Source of the DNA: Lachnospiraceae bacterium UBA6452
GTDB lineage: Bacteria > Bacillota > Clostridia > Lachnospirales > Lachnospiraceae
Direction of reading: 5' to 3'
DNA length: 6,387 bases
NCBI GenBank assembly: GCA_002441865.1
Contig: DJNY01000033.1
Coordinates: forward strand, 1,042-7,428
Position 1 is the first letter of the stretch. Each line of letters starts with the position of its first letter. Shown here piece by piece: positions 1 through 5,385 of the stretch. Made by a program: the position numbers and the translations under genes. The notes beneath the pieces were generated by a model. The model worked only from the letters and a program-made list of their open reading frames with translations, was not told the origin of the DNA and ran no database searches.

Positions 1-134
1 AAATTGAACGTAAAAATACAGAAAAAGAACGCCTAAATACAGAGAAAGAACGTCAAAGAGCTGATGCTGCAACAAAAAAAGCAGCAGAGCTTGAGGATGA
101 GGTAAAGAAACTGCGGGCTATGCTGGCGAAATAG
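1..134 (+). CDS. C-terminal coiled-coil tail of a gene starting upstream (partial)
   Basis: Only the last 43 codons are visible, read in the frame beginning at base 3 and ending at a TAG at 132-134. The peptide is almost entirely charged and helix-forming (K, E, R, A, few hydrophobics). It contains a tandem heptad, KNTEKER then LNTEKER, followed by an Ala/Lys/Glu-rich stretch ending in LRAMLAK. The heptads are encoded by adjacent 21-base units at 12-32 and 33-53. Such tails are common at the end of Rpn/PD-(D/E)XK nuclease 'transposases' and other nuclease-like proteins of gut Clostridia, so this could be the end of a second copy of the family found at 2295-3173. The catalytic part is outside the window, so that assignment is only a guess. 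A strong terminator follows 16 bases after the stop, so this gene ends its transcription unit. Confidence 0.6.
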   Translation, partial: IERKNTEKERLNTEKERQRADAATKKAAELEDEVKKLRAMLAK

Positions 135-149
135 ACGGAAAGGTTGCTC

Positions 150-209
150 AATCCGAATTAGTTCCATTTTACATGCAGAAATTTGGAACTGATTCGGATT
201 TTTCTTTTT
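150..209 (+). terminator. Strong rho-independent terminator
   Basis: A 17-base arm at 150-166 pairs with 184-200. All positions match except one G-U wobble. The loop is 17 bases, and a T-rich run (198-209, mostly T with one C) follows at once. The arms contain the complementary motifs AATCCGAA and TTCGGATT. The bases before the left arm are not A-rich, so it should work mainly on the plus strand. It separates the gene ending at 134 from the gene starting at 276. It also makes an upstream ATG at 183, which lies inside the right part of the hairpin, an unlikely start for the next gene. Confidence 0.85.
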
Positions 210-275
210 ATTTCAAAATGTTACTCTTGCAGTATCAACAATATACGAGCAAGAGGAGTTGAAAAGGGGGATGAT

Positions 276-1544
276 ATGGAGAAGTTGGAAAGAGAAAAGC
301 GGGAAAGCGAAAGCAAAGCTCATAAATGGGAGATGGATTTTCAAGATCTGTGCCAAACATACGATGTTACAGGCTGTAATAAAGCAACGCTCTATTATAT
401 GTCAGCCCTGCAACTGAGGGAGCAGATACAGGATAATGCATTAAAAAGGCTTTTCATCTATGCAATATGCGATGCTGGTTTTCTGATGGATCGATATACA
501 GATTACAAAGAACAGCAAATGGAGGTCAGTTTTCGTAATACGGAGAAGAGAATGCGGAAACTGCTGACATTATTGCAGAAAGAAAAAGAGATGTGTGAGC
601 AGTGGGGTGAAATTGTAGGCAGAAAGTGTTTTTCTTTAAAAAACAGAGTTTATTCTGATGACTACAATGAGGAACTCCTCACGCTTTGCAGCCTGTTTCG
701 GGAAACATTTGAAATGTCGGAAAGGCAGACACCGAATCTGGCGGATAATCTGCAGTATTTCTTAATGGAAGCCAGAAATAATGATCTGCTTGAAAAGATC
801 ATCCCTTTTTATTTGTTTCAGGTCATGGTACGCCACACAAATCGTCTGGCGCAGAATCCGGATTTTCAAATAGTACCAGCCAGTCTGTGGAAATACAAAG
901 AATATGAAATAACGAAGAATAATGGGAAGAACTTCAACAAATATGAACGGTGTATCGGTCTGTTTCAAAAACTGTGTAAGTTATATAAGGACGATCCGCG
1001 TATAGACATAGCACTGTGTCGTTATGGCATGGAGCAGTGTTCCAATATACCGGAATGGACATCCATATGGCTGCGTAAAAAAGAAAAGAAATGCACCACA
1101 AAGCTACATCGATTTATAAGTGAATTGTATCTAAGCTGCATAGAGACGGATGAACCAGAGCAATACGCTGCAAATACGATGTTTCCGCATAAAACATCAG
1201 AAGAAGGAAATTTATTCATAAGGGATGTGGATGAAAAACTCGAAATCGAAGCCACTATTAAAAGTTACATATTAAAGCATATAGAAGTGCTGATACAATT
1301 TATGAAAATACAATATAAGGATGTGGAACAGGTAAAATGTCTGGTGACAGATGTTTATCATGCATCCGGCTTTAGCAGAATGAAAATAGAAGATATAGGG
1401 GAAGAAACAAAACTGACCTATGTCTATGACCAGTTTATAGAAATGCTGGATGAGGCGATTGTTTCATCTGTCTGGGAGACAATAAAAAAACTGGTGGAAT
1501 GTGAATCAGATCATTTTCAGTTCATAGCTGCTATTTTATCATAG
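276..1544 (+). CDS. Hypothetical protein, 422 aa, helical and soluble; family not recognised
   Basis: I do not recognise this protein. The start chosen is the ATG at 276, because AGGGGG (265-270) sits 5 bases upstream. An in-frame ATG at 183 would add 31 residues but lies inside the terminator hairpin and lacks a ribosome binding site. The product starts with a very charged segment (MEKLEREKRE). It then looks mainly alpha-helical throughout, rich in K, E, L, Y and F, with no signal peptide and no membrane helix. Cysteines are scattered without an obvious metal-binding spacing (for example CNK, CDAG, CRYG, CSN). No P-loop, nuclease or helix-turn-helix motif is visible. It ends with a TAG at 1542-1544 and is followed 61 bases later by a small membrane-protein gene on the same strand, with no terminator between. 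A cytoplasmic protein of a poorly characterised, possibly lineage-specific family is the safest description. Confidence 0.7.
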   Translation: MEKLEREKRESESKAHKWEMDFQDLCQTYDVTGCNKATLYYMSALQLREQIQDNALKRLFIYAICDAGFLMDRYTDYKEQQMEVSFRNTEKRMRKLLTLLQKEKEMCEQWGEIVGRKCFSLKNRVYSDDYNEELLTLCSLFRETFEMSERQTPNLADNLQYFLMEARNNDLLEKIIPFYLFQVMVRHTNRLAQNPDFQIVPASLWKYKEYEITKNNGKNFNKYERCIGLFQKLCKLYKDDPRIDIALCRYGMEQCSNIPEWTSIWLRKKEKKCTTKLHRFISELYLSCIETDEPEQYAANTMFPHKTSEEGNLFIRDVDEKLEIEATIKSYILKHIEVLIQFMKIQYKDVEQVKCLVTDVYHASGFSRMKIEDIGEETKLTYVYDQFIEMLDEAIVSSVWETIKKLVECESDHFQFIAAILS

Positions 1545-1605
1545 GATATTTGTCCCTCTCGCTCGTATAGAAAACTGTAAAACAGATTTATGGGAGGACA
1601 AGAGT

Positions 1606-1791
1606 ATGATCATTGCAATTATTTATATGGCTTTAGGGTACTGGGCAACGGGTGTAACCACGCATGCAAATAAGATATTTCTGGGATATGGGATCGGAGA
1701 GCTATTTTTAGAGCGTTTGTGTTGGGCATTTATATTCGGATGGGCATTGATTCCGGTTGCGATCATCAAAACCATATTTTTCAGCCGATAA
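1606..1791 (+). CDS. Small membrane protein, 61 aa, function unknown
   Basis: The ATG at 1606 is preceded by GGGAGGA (1592-1598) at a 7-base spacing, a strong initiation site that supports a real gene despite the short length. The protein is hydrophobic. One helix is likely at about residues 1-17 (MIIAIIYMALGYW) and a second at about 37-58 (the LCWAFIFGWALIPVAII region). A short loop containing THANK and GELFLER joins them. It has no cysteine pair, no catalytic motif and no lipobox. Its stop codon is one base before the ATG of the next gene, which suggests translational coupling. It lies between an orphan soluble protein and a DNA-binding protein, so it could be a sensor, toxin-like or accessory membrane subunit. 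The sequence itself does not decide this. Confidence 0.6.
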   Translation: MIIAIIYMALGYWATGVTTHANKIFLGYGIGELFLERLCWAFIFGWALIPVAIIKTIFFSR

Positions 1792-1792
1792 C

Positions 1793-2041
1793 ATGGATGT
1801 GACTGCTATGGGAGAAAAATTCGCAAAACAATACCGGGTTTTGGATCTATATGCCAGATTTTTGGAAGGAGACGTGATCAATAAGGCAGAAGAAGCGGTC
1901 AGATTTCATGTGGATGAACGGTCAATTCAGAGAGATATTGATGATATTCGAATATATCTTGCTGACAGAAAGATTATCGGTCTGGGAGAATGCAGGAATA
2001 TCATTTATGACAGAATGCAAAAAGGATATGTTATGCGTTGA
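1793..2041 (+). CDS. Winged-helix DNA-binding protein, WYL/DeoR-type N-terminal domain only
   Basis: The 82-aa product matches the N-terminal winged helix of WYL-domain transcriptional regulators. A first helix contains RVLDLYARFLEG (about residues 15-26). A helix-turn-helix follows with NKAEEAVRF and DERSIQRDIDDIR (about 30-53). A wing ends in IIYDRMQKGYV (about 70-80). The order 'NKAEEA...F.VDERSIQRDI..IR.YL...IYDR...GY' is the hallmark. Full WYL regulators have about 300 residues with a ligand-sensing WYL domain after this point. Here the reading frame stops at 2039-2041, and no WYL remnant is apparent downstream before the terminator at 2114. The start is uncertain: the ATG at 1793 lies one base after the upstream stop, and an ATG at 1808 giving 77 aa is equally possible; neither has a good ribosome binding site. 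It probably regulates its own operon, which is an inference. Confidence 0.7.
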   Translation: MDVTAMGEKFAKQYRVLDLYARFLEGDVINKAEEAVRFHVDERSIQRDIDDIRIYLADRKIIGLGECRNIIYDRMQKGYVMR

Positions 2042-2113
2042 AATATTCCGGTTGTTTCTGCATGTTATTTATGTTAAACTGATTACAAGCAGAAAGTCAA
2101 AATCATATTTTAC

Positions 2114-2139
2114 ATGGGATGGGCTTGCCATCCCATTTT
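2114..2139 (+). terminator. Rho-independent terminator
   Basis: A perfect 9-bp stem (ATGGGATGG at 2114-2122, CCATCCCAT at 2128-2136) has a 5-base loop, GCTTG, and is followed by TTTTCTATTTATTAT. It closes the group of genes ending at 2041 and isolates it from the nuclease operon. The left side is also T-rich rather than A-rich, so it is probably directional for the plus strand. Confidence 0.85.
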
Positions 2140-2158
2140 CTATTTATTATAGGTAGCT

Positions 2159-2187
2159 TTGAACAGTTACTATGATATATCTAAATG
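2159..2187 (+). promoter_or_regulatory. Possible weak promoter for the nuclease operon
   Basis: TTGAAC (2159-2164) resembles a -35 box and TAAATG (2182-2187) a poor -10 box, with a 17-base spacer. A promoter is expected here because a terminator ends at about 2139 and the next gene begins at 2295. The -10 match is only three of six bases, so the exact position is doubtful. A start near 2194 would give a leader of about 100 bases containing the hairpins described at 2231-2279. Confidence 0.25.
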
Positions 2188-2230
2188 TTTCAAGAAACTT
2201 CACTGCTTAATTCCACAGACAAATGAATAG

Positions 2231-2292
2231 CAGGGAGGTTTCAAAGAATAACAGACCTCTCTGGGTAAGCATGGCTTACAGAAAAGGAGGTC
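2231..2292 (+). promoter_or_regulatory. Structured leader with possible anti-Shine-Dalgarno switch
   Basis: Two adjacent hairpins precede the nuclease gene. The first pairs CAGGGAGGT (2231-2239) with ACCTCTCTG (2255-2263), 9 pairs with one G-U. The second is a perfect GTAAGC (2265-2270) / GCTTAC (2274-2279) stem with a 3-base loop. The right arm of the first hairpin contains GACCTC (2254-2259), which is also exactly complementary to GAGGTC (2287-2292) in the ribosome binding site of the gene at 2295. The same segment can therefore pair either with an upstream Shine-Dalgarno look-alike or with the real one, two exclusive folds. No T-run follows, so this is not a terminator. That it regulates translation is inferred. 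Confidence 0.4.
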
Positions 2293-2294
2293 AT

Positions 2295-3173
2295 ATGACA
2301 CAAAGTAAAGTTACACCAGATAAGGGGATCGCAAAAGGCAAGACGGAAACAATCAATTTTGATGAAATTGGAATCACCAACGATTTTATGTTTGGAACAG
2401 TATTCCGGGATAAGGTAAAATGTAAGGAACTTCTGCAAAGAATACTGAAGATTAAACTGACTGAGATTGAGGTTGTAGAGCCGCAGAAGATGATGAAAAC
2501 CACTCTTATTGGAAAAGGAATTCGTATTGACGTTTATGCCAAAGATAGCGAGGGCAATGTGTATGATATCGAAATGCAGACGACGGAAGAAATAGATCTG
2601 CATTTAAGAACGCGTTATTATCATAGTGAGATGGACAGTTACCAGATCCGTGCAGGACAGAAGTATTTTAATCTGAAGCAGTCAGTTGTGATATTTATTT
2701 GTACTTTTGATCCTTTTATAGATGACAGAAGTATTTATACATTTGAAACAATATGCAAAGAAAATAAAGAACTGGTACTTGCGGATAAACGGCGAACGTA
2801 TTTTGTAAACATAAACGGGAATAGAGAAGGGATCAGCGAAGATACGACGAAACTGCTTGATTATTTCAAAACCGGGCAGCCAACAGATCCCTATACAGAA
2901 AACATTCAGAATCAGGTGGAGATCATAAGAGAAGATGAAGATTGGAGGGAGAATTATATGACAATCGAGATGAAAATGGATCAGAAATATGAACAGGGTA
3001 GAGAAATTGGCAGAAGCGAGGGAATACAACTTGGAAGAAGTGAAGGCGAAATCAGTAAAGAAAGAGAACTGATCATCAAATGGCTGCAAAAAGGGAAATC
3101 ACTTGCCGAAATTGCAGAGGATCTGGATCAATCAGAGGAATATGTGAAAAGTCTGATCTGTTCTCAGGAATAA
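2295..3173 (+). CDS. Rpn-family recombination-promoting nuclease / PD-(D/E)XK 'putative transposase'
   Basis: This 292-aa protein belongs to the Rpn/PD-(D/E)XK nuclease family often annotated as a putative transposase (PF12784-like). The N-terminal mark is 'TNDFMFGTVF' (residues 28-37). The nuclease core is RIDVYAKDSEGNVYDIEMQ at 77-95, with D79, E93 and Q95 as the likely metal-binding and catalytic residues; Q in place of the final K is usual for this family. 'RTRYYHSEMDS' follows (106-115). The C-terminus has family-typical Gly-Arg repeats (GREIGRSEGIQLGRSEGE, about 236-252) and a small helix-turn-helix-like end (KGKSLAEIAEDLDQSEEYV). Family members cut DNA and promote RecA-independent recombination in E. 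coli. The start at 2295 is chosen for the strong AAAAGGAGG 4 bases upstream; in-frame ATGs at 2223 and 2271 have no suitable site. No inverted repeats of a transposon flank it. It is probably co-transcribed with the next two genes (19- and 15-base gaps). Confidence 0.9.
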   Translation: MTQSKVTPDKGIAKGKTETINFDEIGITNDFMFGTVFRDKVKCKELLQRILKIKLTEIEVVEPQKMMKTTLIGKGIRIDVYAKDSEGNVYDIEMQTTEEIDLHLRTRYYHSEMDSYQIRAGQKYFNLKQSVVIFICTFDPFIDDRSIYTFETICKENKELVLADKRRTYFVNINGNREGISEDTTKLLDYFKTGQPTDPYTENIQNQVEIIREDEDWRENYMTIEMKMDQKYEQGREIGRSEGIQLGRSEGEISKERELIIKWLQKGKSLAEIAEDLDQSEEYVKSLICSQE

Positions 3174-3192
3174 AGAGGAAAGGAGAAAAACG

Positions 3193-3408
3193 ATGATCTG
3201 TCCGGAATGTGGAAGGGAGTTGGAAAAAGGAATTATAGAGGCAAAAGATGCAGGAAGCCTGACGCAGTCACTGACGATGGTACTCTGGTATCCGGAAGAA
3301 TATAAAAACAAAATGTTCAAAAAGAATACGGTAAATCTGAGACTGAAAGCGGAAGGCTATTATTGTGATGAGTGTATGAAAGTTTTCGCTTCATTTGAAG
3401 AAAAATAA
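3193..3408 (+). CDS. Short zinc-ribbon protein (DUF6487-like)
   Basis: The 71-aa product opens with MICPECGRELEKGII and ends with YYCDECMKVFASFEEK. This gives two CxxC pairs, C3/C6 and C58/C61, that would bind one zinc ion. The arrangement of a CPxCG...EKG start, a variable middle and a C-terminal CxxC followed by an aromatic/acidic tail is typical of the DUF6487 family common in Clostridia; its function is unknown. The middle (TQSLTMVLWYPEEYKNKMF) shows the usual Trp/Tyr-rich strand. AGGAG (3181-3185) is 7 bases before the ATG. The gene sits 19 bases after the nuclease stop and 15 before the next start, so one transcript is likely. No signal peptide or membrane helix is seen. Confidence 0.8.
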   Translation: MICPECGRELEKGIIEAKDAGSLTQSLTMVLWYPEEYKNKMFKKNTVNLRLKAEGYYCDECMKVFASFEEK

Positions 3409-3423
3409 AGGAGAAAAATAAAA

Positions 3424-3648
3424 ATGAATGAAACAAAAGAAAACACTAATGAGGAAAGCTATGTTTTGAAATTCCCAAAGGAATTGGGGGCTGTATATGT
3501 ATGTCTGTGTGTAGTGGGGGTTCTGCTTTTCATCCTCTTTGCATGGGTTAAGATATGTAAGAATCCTGATATTTCATCAGGTACTTTTGTATTTGCGATC
3601 ATTGTTGCGCTGATTGGTTTATATGTTAAGCTTTATGCGGATAAATAG
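3424..3648 (+). CDS. Small two-helix membrane protein, possibly a truncated larger protein
   Basis: The 74-aa product has a polar N-terminus (MNETKENTNEESYVLKFPKE) and two hydrophobic helices, at about 22-42 (AVYVCLCVVGVLLFILFAW) and about 53-71 (GTFVFAIIVALIGLYVKLY). It stops directly after the second helix. In many Clostridia a similar two-helix start leads into a cytosolic PH-like domain, so this may be a natural short form or a gene cut by a nonsense mutation. No continuation is apparent in the bases after the TAG at 3646-3648. That family link is a recollection and not demonstrable here. AAGGAG (3408-3413), overlapping the previous stop codon, lies 10 bases before the ATG. It is the last member of the 2295-3648 group, and no convincing terminator is found after it. 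Confidence 0.6.
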   Translation: MNETKENTNEESYVLKFPKELGAVYVCLCVVGVLLFILFAWVKICKNPDISSGTFVFAIIVALIGLYVKLYADK

Positions 3649-3661
3649 ATAAAATTTTAAG

Positions 3662-3690
3662 TTGACAATCCAGTTAGACTGTACTAACCT
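3662..3690 (+). promoter_or_regulatory. Promoter with overlapping inverted repeat (candidate operator)
   Basis: A perfect -35 box, TTGACA (3662-3667), is followed by a 17-base spacer and TAACCT (3685-3690) as a weak -10 box. The spacer and the -10 region contain the inverted repeat GTTAG (3673-3677) / CTAAC (3684-3688) with a 6-base centre. A regulator bound there would block RNA polymerase, so repression of the hydrolase at 3724 is plausible. No matching regulator gene stands next to it. The strong -35 and spacing support a promoter; the operator is inferred. Confidence 0.5.
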
Positions 3691-3723
3691 AAAAGCAATG
3701 AGGGCAGAAACTGGAGGAAACTT

Positions 3724-4653
3724 ATGAAAAAATTATTTTTTGAAACGGAAAAAGACGGTTTTTATGGGACTTATTATGAAAATCCACAAGGATCGGATTG
3801 TGTCGTTATTGGTTTGTTTGGAGATGATCCGAATGACTATATGGCAAAATGTGGTGTAAAATGGTTACATAAAAATGGTGTAAACGTACTTTGTATGTCT
3901 CCCGGAAAGAAGAACTACAGTCATGTAAATTATCCGCTGGAGAGAATAGAGACAGCGATCAAGTGGCTGAAAAACAACGGAAATCGTAAAGTCGGAATTA
4001 TGGGAATGAGTACAGCGGGCATGGATTCGATTGTTGCGGCTTCTTATTTTCCTGATATCACATTGACCTTTGGACTGACGCCGAGTGACTTTGTATGGCA
4101 GGGCTTTGAACAGGGAAAAAAGGATGGCTGCGGGGAATGGCCGATTCCGGGCGCATCTACTCTTTCATGGAAGGGAGAACCGCTTGCTTATATGCCATTT
4201 GTGTATGAACATCCGGTTTATTGGCAGAAGGTCATGGAAGAAACAAAAGGTTCCGGTGATTTTGAACGTAGTACATGCCTGTTCATTGATTCTGAAAAAG
4301 CAAGAGAACATACGGAAGAAGAGATGATCAAGGTTGAAAATATCAAAGGAAAATTGATTCTTGTCGGTGCAGAGGATGATTCTTTCTGGGAAACAGCAAA
4401 GTATATCCGCCGTATGGATCAGCGGCTGAAAGAGCATCCGCATAGCTGTGACTATGAGATTCTGGTGTATGAGCACGGAACGCATTTTGTTCTGCCGGAA
4501 TCACTGCTCCGTAAAGCATTACCTGTAGGACTTAAATTTGTACTGCGCTTTATTTTCAAGGCTGCAAAGGACTATCCGAATGAGTGCGAAGCAACCAGAA
4601 AAGACATTGACAAAAAGCTTTCTGCCGCATTAAAGGAATGGCAGAAAGCATAA
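3724..4653 (+). CDS. Alpha/beta hydrolase, acyl-CoA thioester hydrolase/BAAT C-terminal type
   Basis: The 309-aa protein fits the alpha/beta hydrolases with a BAAT C-terminal domain (PF08840-like), which in characterised members cleave acyl-CoA thioesters or transfer acyl groups. The actual substrate here is unknown. Visible are a core strand CVVIGLFG (26-33), RKVGIMGMSTAG (88-99) with the probable nucleophile S96, the family motif SWKGEPLAYMPF (148-159), LILVGAEDDSFW (211-222) with the likely acid D218 or D219, and YEHGTHFVLPES (249-260) with the likely catalytic H254. The elbow reads G-M-S-T-A-G, so the usual second glycine is shifted by one. It lacks the N-terminal immunoglobulin-like domain of animal members and has no signal peptide, so it is cytosolic. 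GGAGG (3713-3717) precedes the ATG by 6 bases. It has its own promoter and ends 4 bases from a convergent gene. Confidence 0.85.
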   Translation: MKKLFFETEKDGFYGTYYENPQGSDCVVIGLFGDDPNDYMAKCGVKWLHKNGVNVLCMSPGKKNYSHVNYPLERIETAIKWLKNNGNRKVGIMGMSTAGMDSIVAASYFPDITLTFGLTPSDFVWQGFEQGKKDGCGEWPIPGASTLSWKGEPLAYMPFVYEHPVYWQKVMEETKGSGDFERSTCLFIDSEKAREHTEEEMIKVENIKGKLILVGAEDDSFWETAKYIRRMDQRLKEHPHSCDYEILVYEHGTHFVLPESLLRKALPVGLKFVLRFIFKAAKDYPNECEATRKDIDKKLSAALKEWQKA

Positions 4654-4672
4654 CAGGTCAACTCTGTTTTTT
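4652..4672 (+). terminator. Weak intrinsic terminator between convergent genes
   Basis: AACAG (4652-4656) pairs with CTGTT (4664-4668) around a 7-base loop and runs into six T residues (4667-4672). The stem overlaps the TAA of the plus-strand hydrolase, and the loop contains the stop codon of the minus-strand gene. With only 5 pairs it is marginal, but its position just at the gene end and the T-run support a terminator. Confidence 0.35.
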
Positions 4673-5249
4673 ATAAAAATGGAAATCACAGCAGTCTTTG
4701 CCATGACCTAATGTTTTTGTCCGTGAAAAAGCCAGCTTTTTGAGACCACCATAGGTCACATTATCAGCATCACAGAATATATGACATAGCTGGGGACATC
4801 CGTTTTCCGCGCATGCTATGTGCCAAAGGCATTTTGTGATCGTCACGTCAAAGTAATCTTTGCCATGGCTTTGTACACTTTCCTGCAGATCAGTGTGTCG
4901 CATGACACGAAGGAATATTGTGCTGTAAAGGAAATAAAAGCCTGGTATGATTTCCATTTTTTTTCATAGAGGAATGCATATTTGCAGCAACGTGATCAAA
5001 CATGTATTTCTCCATATAGGTAGTTACCGTTTCTTCGGAGAGATTCTCTTCTGACAGAACTTTATACAGGGCGATGCCCGGAAGGATGGTGCCAATCAGC
5101 GTTTTCATCTGGTTTTTTGATTTATTCCGGGTGTTTTTAATAAGCGTGCTGAGCATGTTTGACTGTCTGTTAAATAGTGAGCAGCCTCTGTCTTTTCCGA
5201 ACTCTTCGACCAGAAATGCTTTGATTTGTTTTTGCTGTTTGATCCGCAT
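4658..5249 (-). pseudogene. L-2-amino-thiazoline-4-carboxylic acid hydrolase homologue, frameshifted at a run of eight A
   Basis: Two overlapping minus-strand frames together make one protein of about 196 aa. The first (5249 down to 4890) gives the N-terminal part, with IGTILPGIALYKVL at residues 52-65. The second continues from about 4957 to 4658 with the family signature: TKCLWHIACAENGCPQLC, FCDADNVTYGGL and RTKTLGHGKDCCDF, including conserved C54, C58, C62 and D63/D65 of that segment. This is the ATC hydrolase family (PF14196-like), whose founding Pseudomonas member opens the thiazoline ring on the route to L-cysteine; members in gut Firmicutes have no proven substrate. The break lies in A8 (plus-strand T at 4957-4964): seven A would join MKK directly to MEIIPGF. 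As written, the first frame ends in an unrelated tail of about 22 residues. GAGGAG on the minus strand (5259-5264) is 9 bases before the ATG. It may be a true pseudogene, a slippage-expressed gene or a sequencing error. Confidence 0.8.
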
Positions 5250-5281
5250 TGTTTATCACTCCTCGCTAATTCTCTGGTAAA

Positions 5282-5310
5282 AGAATAACGCGATTCTGCT
5301 TTTTGTACAA
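5282..5310 (-). promoter_or_regulatory. Candidate promoter of the minus-strand hydrolase
   Basis: Read on the minus strand, TTGTAC (5310-5305) and TATTCT (5287-5282) are separated by 17 bases. This would place the transcript start near 5275, about 26 bases before the ATG at 5249. The matches are three of six and four of six, so it is moderate evidence only. Confidence 0.4.
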
Positions 5311-5334
5311 TGGTAATTTGGCATCATGTAGAGA

Positions 5335-5382
5335 GCAACTGCATGAGTTGCATAAAAATGGTGGTACGCAACCGGAGTTGCG
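5335..5382. promoter_or_regulatory. Two related inverted repeats in the divergent intergenic region (candidate operators)
   Basis: The first repeat is GCAACT (5335-5340) / AGTTGC (5346-5351) with a 5-base centre. The second is CGCAAC (5367-5372) / GTTGCG (5377-5382) with a 4-base centre. Both share GCAAC...GTTGC. Their centres are about 31.5 bases apart, close to three turns of B-DNA, as for sites on the same face of the helix. The second ends 3 bases before the TATAAT of the regulator gene at 5424. Binding by that regulator or another dimeric protein is an inference. Confidence 0.5.
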
Positions 5383-5385
5383 GGA

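Noticed and set aside
183..275. Upstream in-frame ATG that would lengthen the 422-aa protein by 31 residues
   Set aside because: It lies in the right arm region of a strong terminator, has no ribosome binding site, and the ATG at 276 has a good one.
1022..1255. Minus-strand open frame inside the 422-aa gene
   Set aside because: Antisense shadow with low-complexity Ser-rich start, no ribosome binding site and no motif.
1575..1585. CTGT-AAA-ACAG mini-hairpin before the 61-aa gene
   Set aside because: Four-base arms are too short to support a terminator or operator.
2055..2095. Inverted repeat TTTCTGC / GCAGAAA with a 27-base spacer
   Set aside because: Arms of only 7 bases far apart in AT-rich DNA; expected by chance, and no T-run follows.
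2223..2294. N-terminal extension of the Rpn nuclease from ATG 2223 or 2271
   Set aside because: No ribosome binding site at a usable distance; the family homology begins after 2295, which has a near-ideal site. The segment is better explained as a structured leader.
2682..3089. Long minus-strand open frame (135 codons) opposite the nuclease
   Set aside because: It is the antisense shadow of a clearly coding gene, with a Phe/Ile/Ser-rich composition and no recognisable motif.
2114..3173. The Rpn gene as a complete insertion sequence
   Set aside because: No terminal inverted repeats or target duplication could be found around it; the hairpins upstream have no matching copy downstream.
3634..3648. 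Small TTTAT-GCGG-ATAAA hairpin at the end of the 74-aa gene, considered as terminator
   Set aside because: AT-only 5-bp stem without a following T-run; transcription may continue into the next gene.
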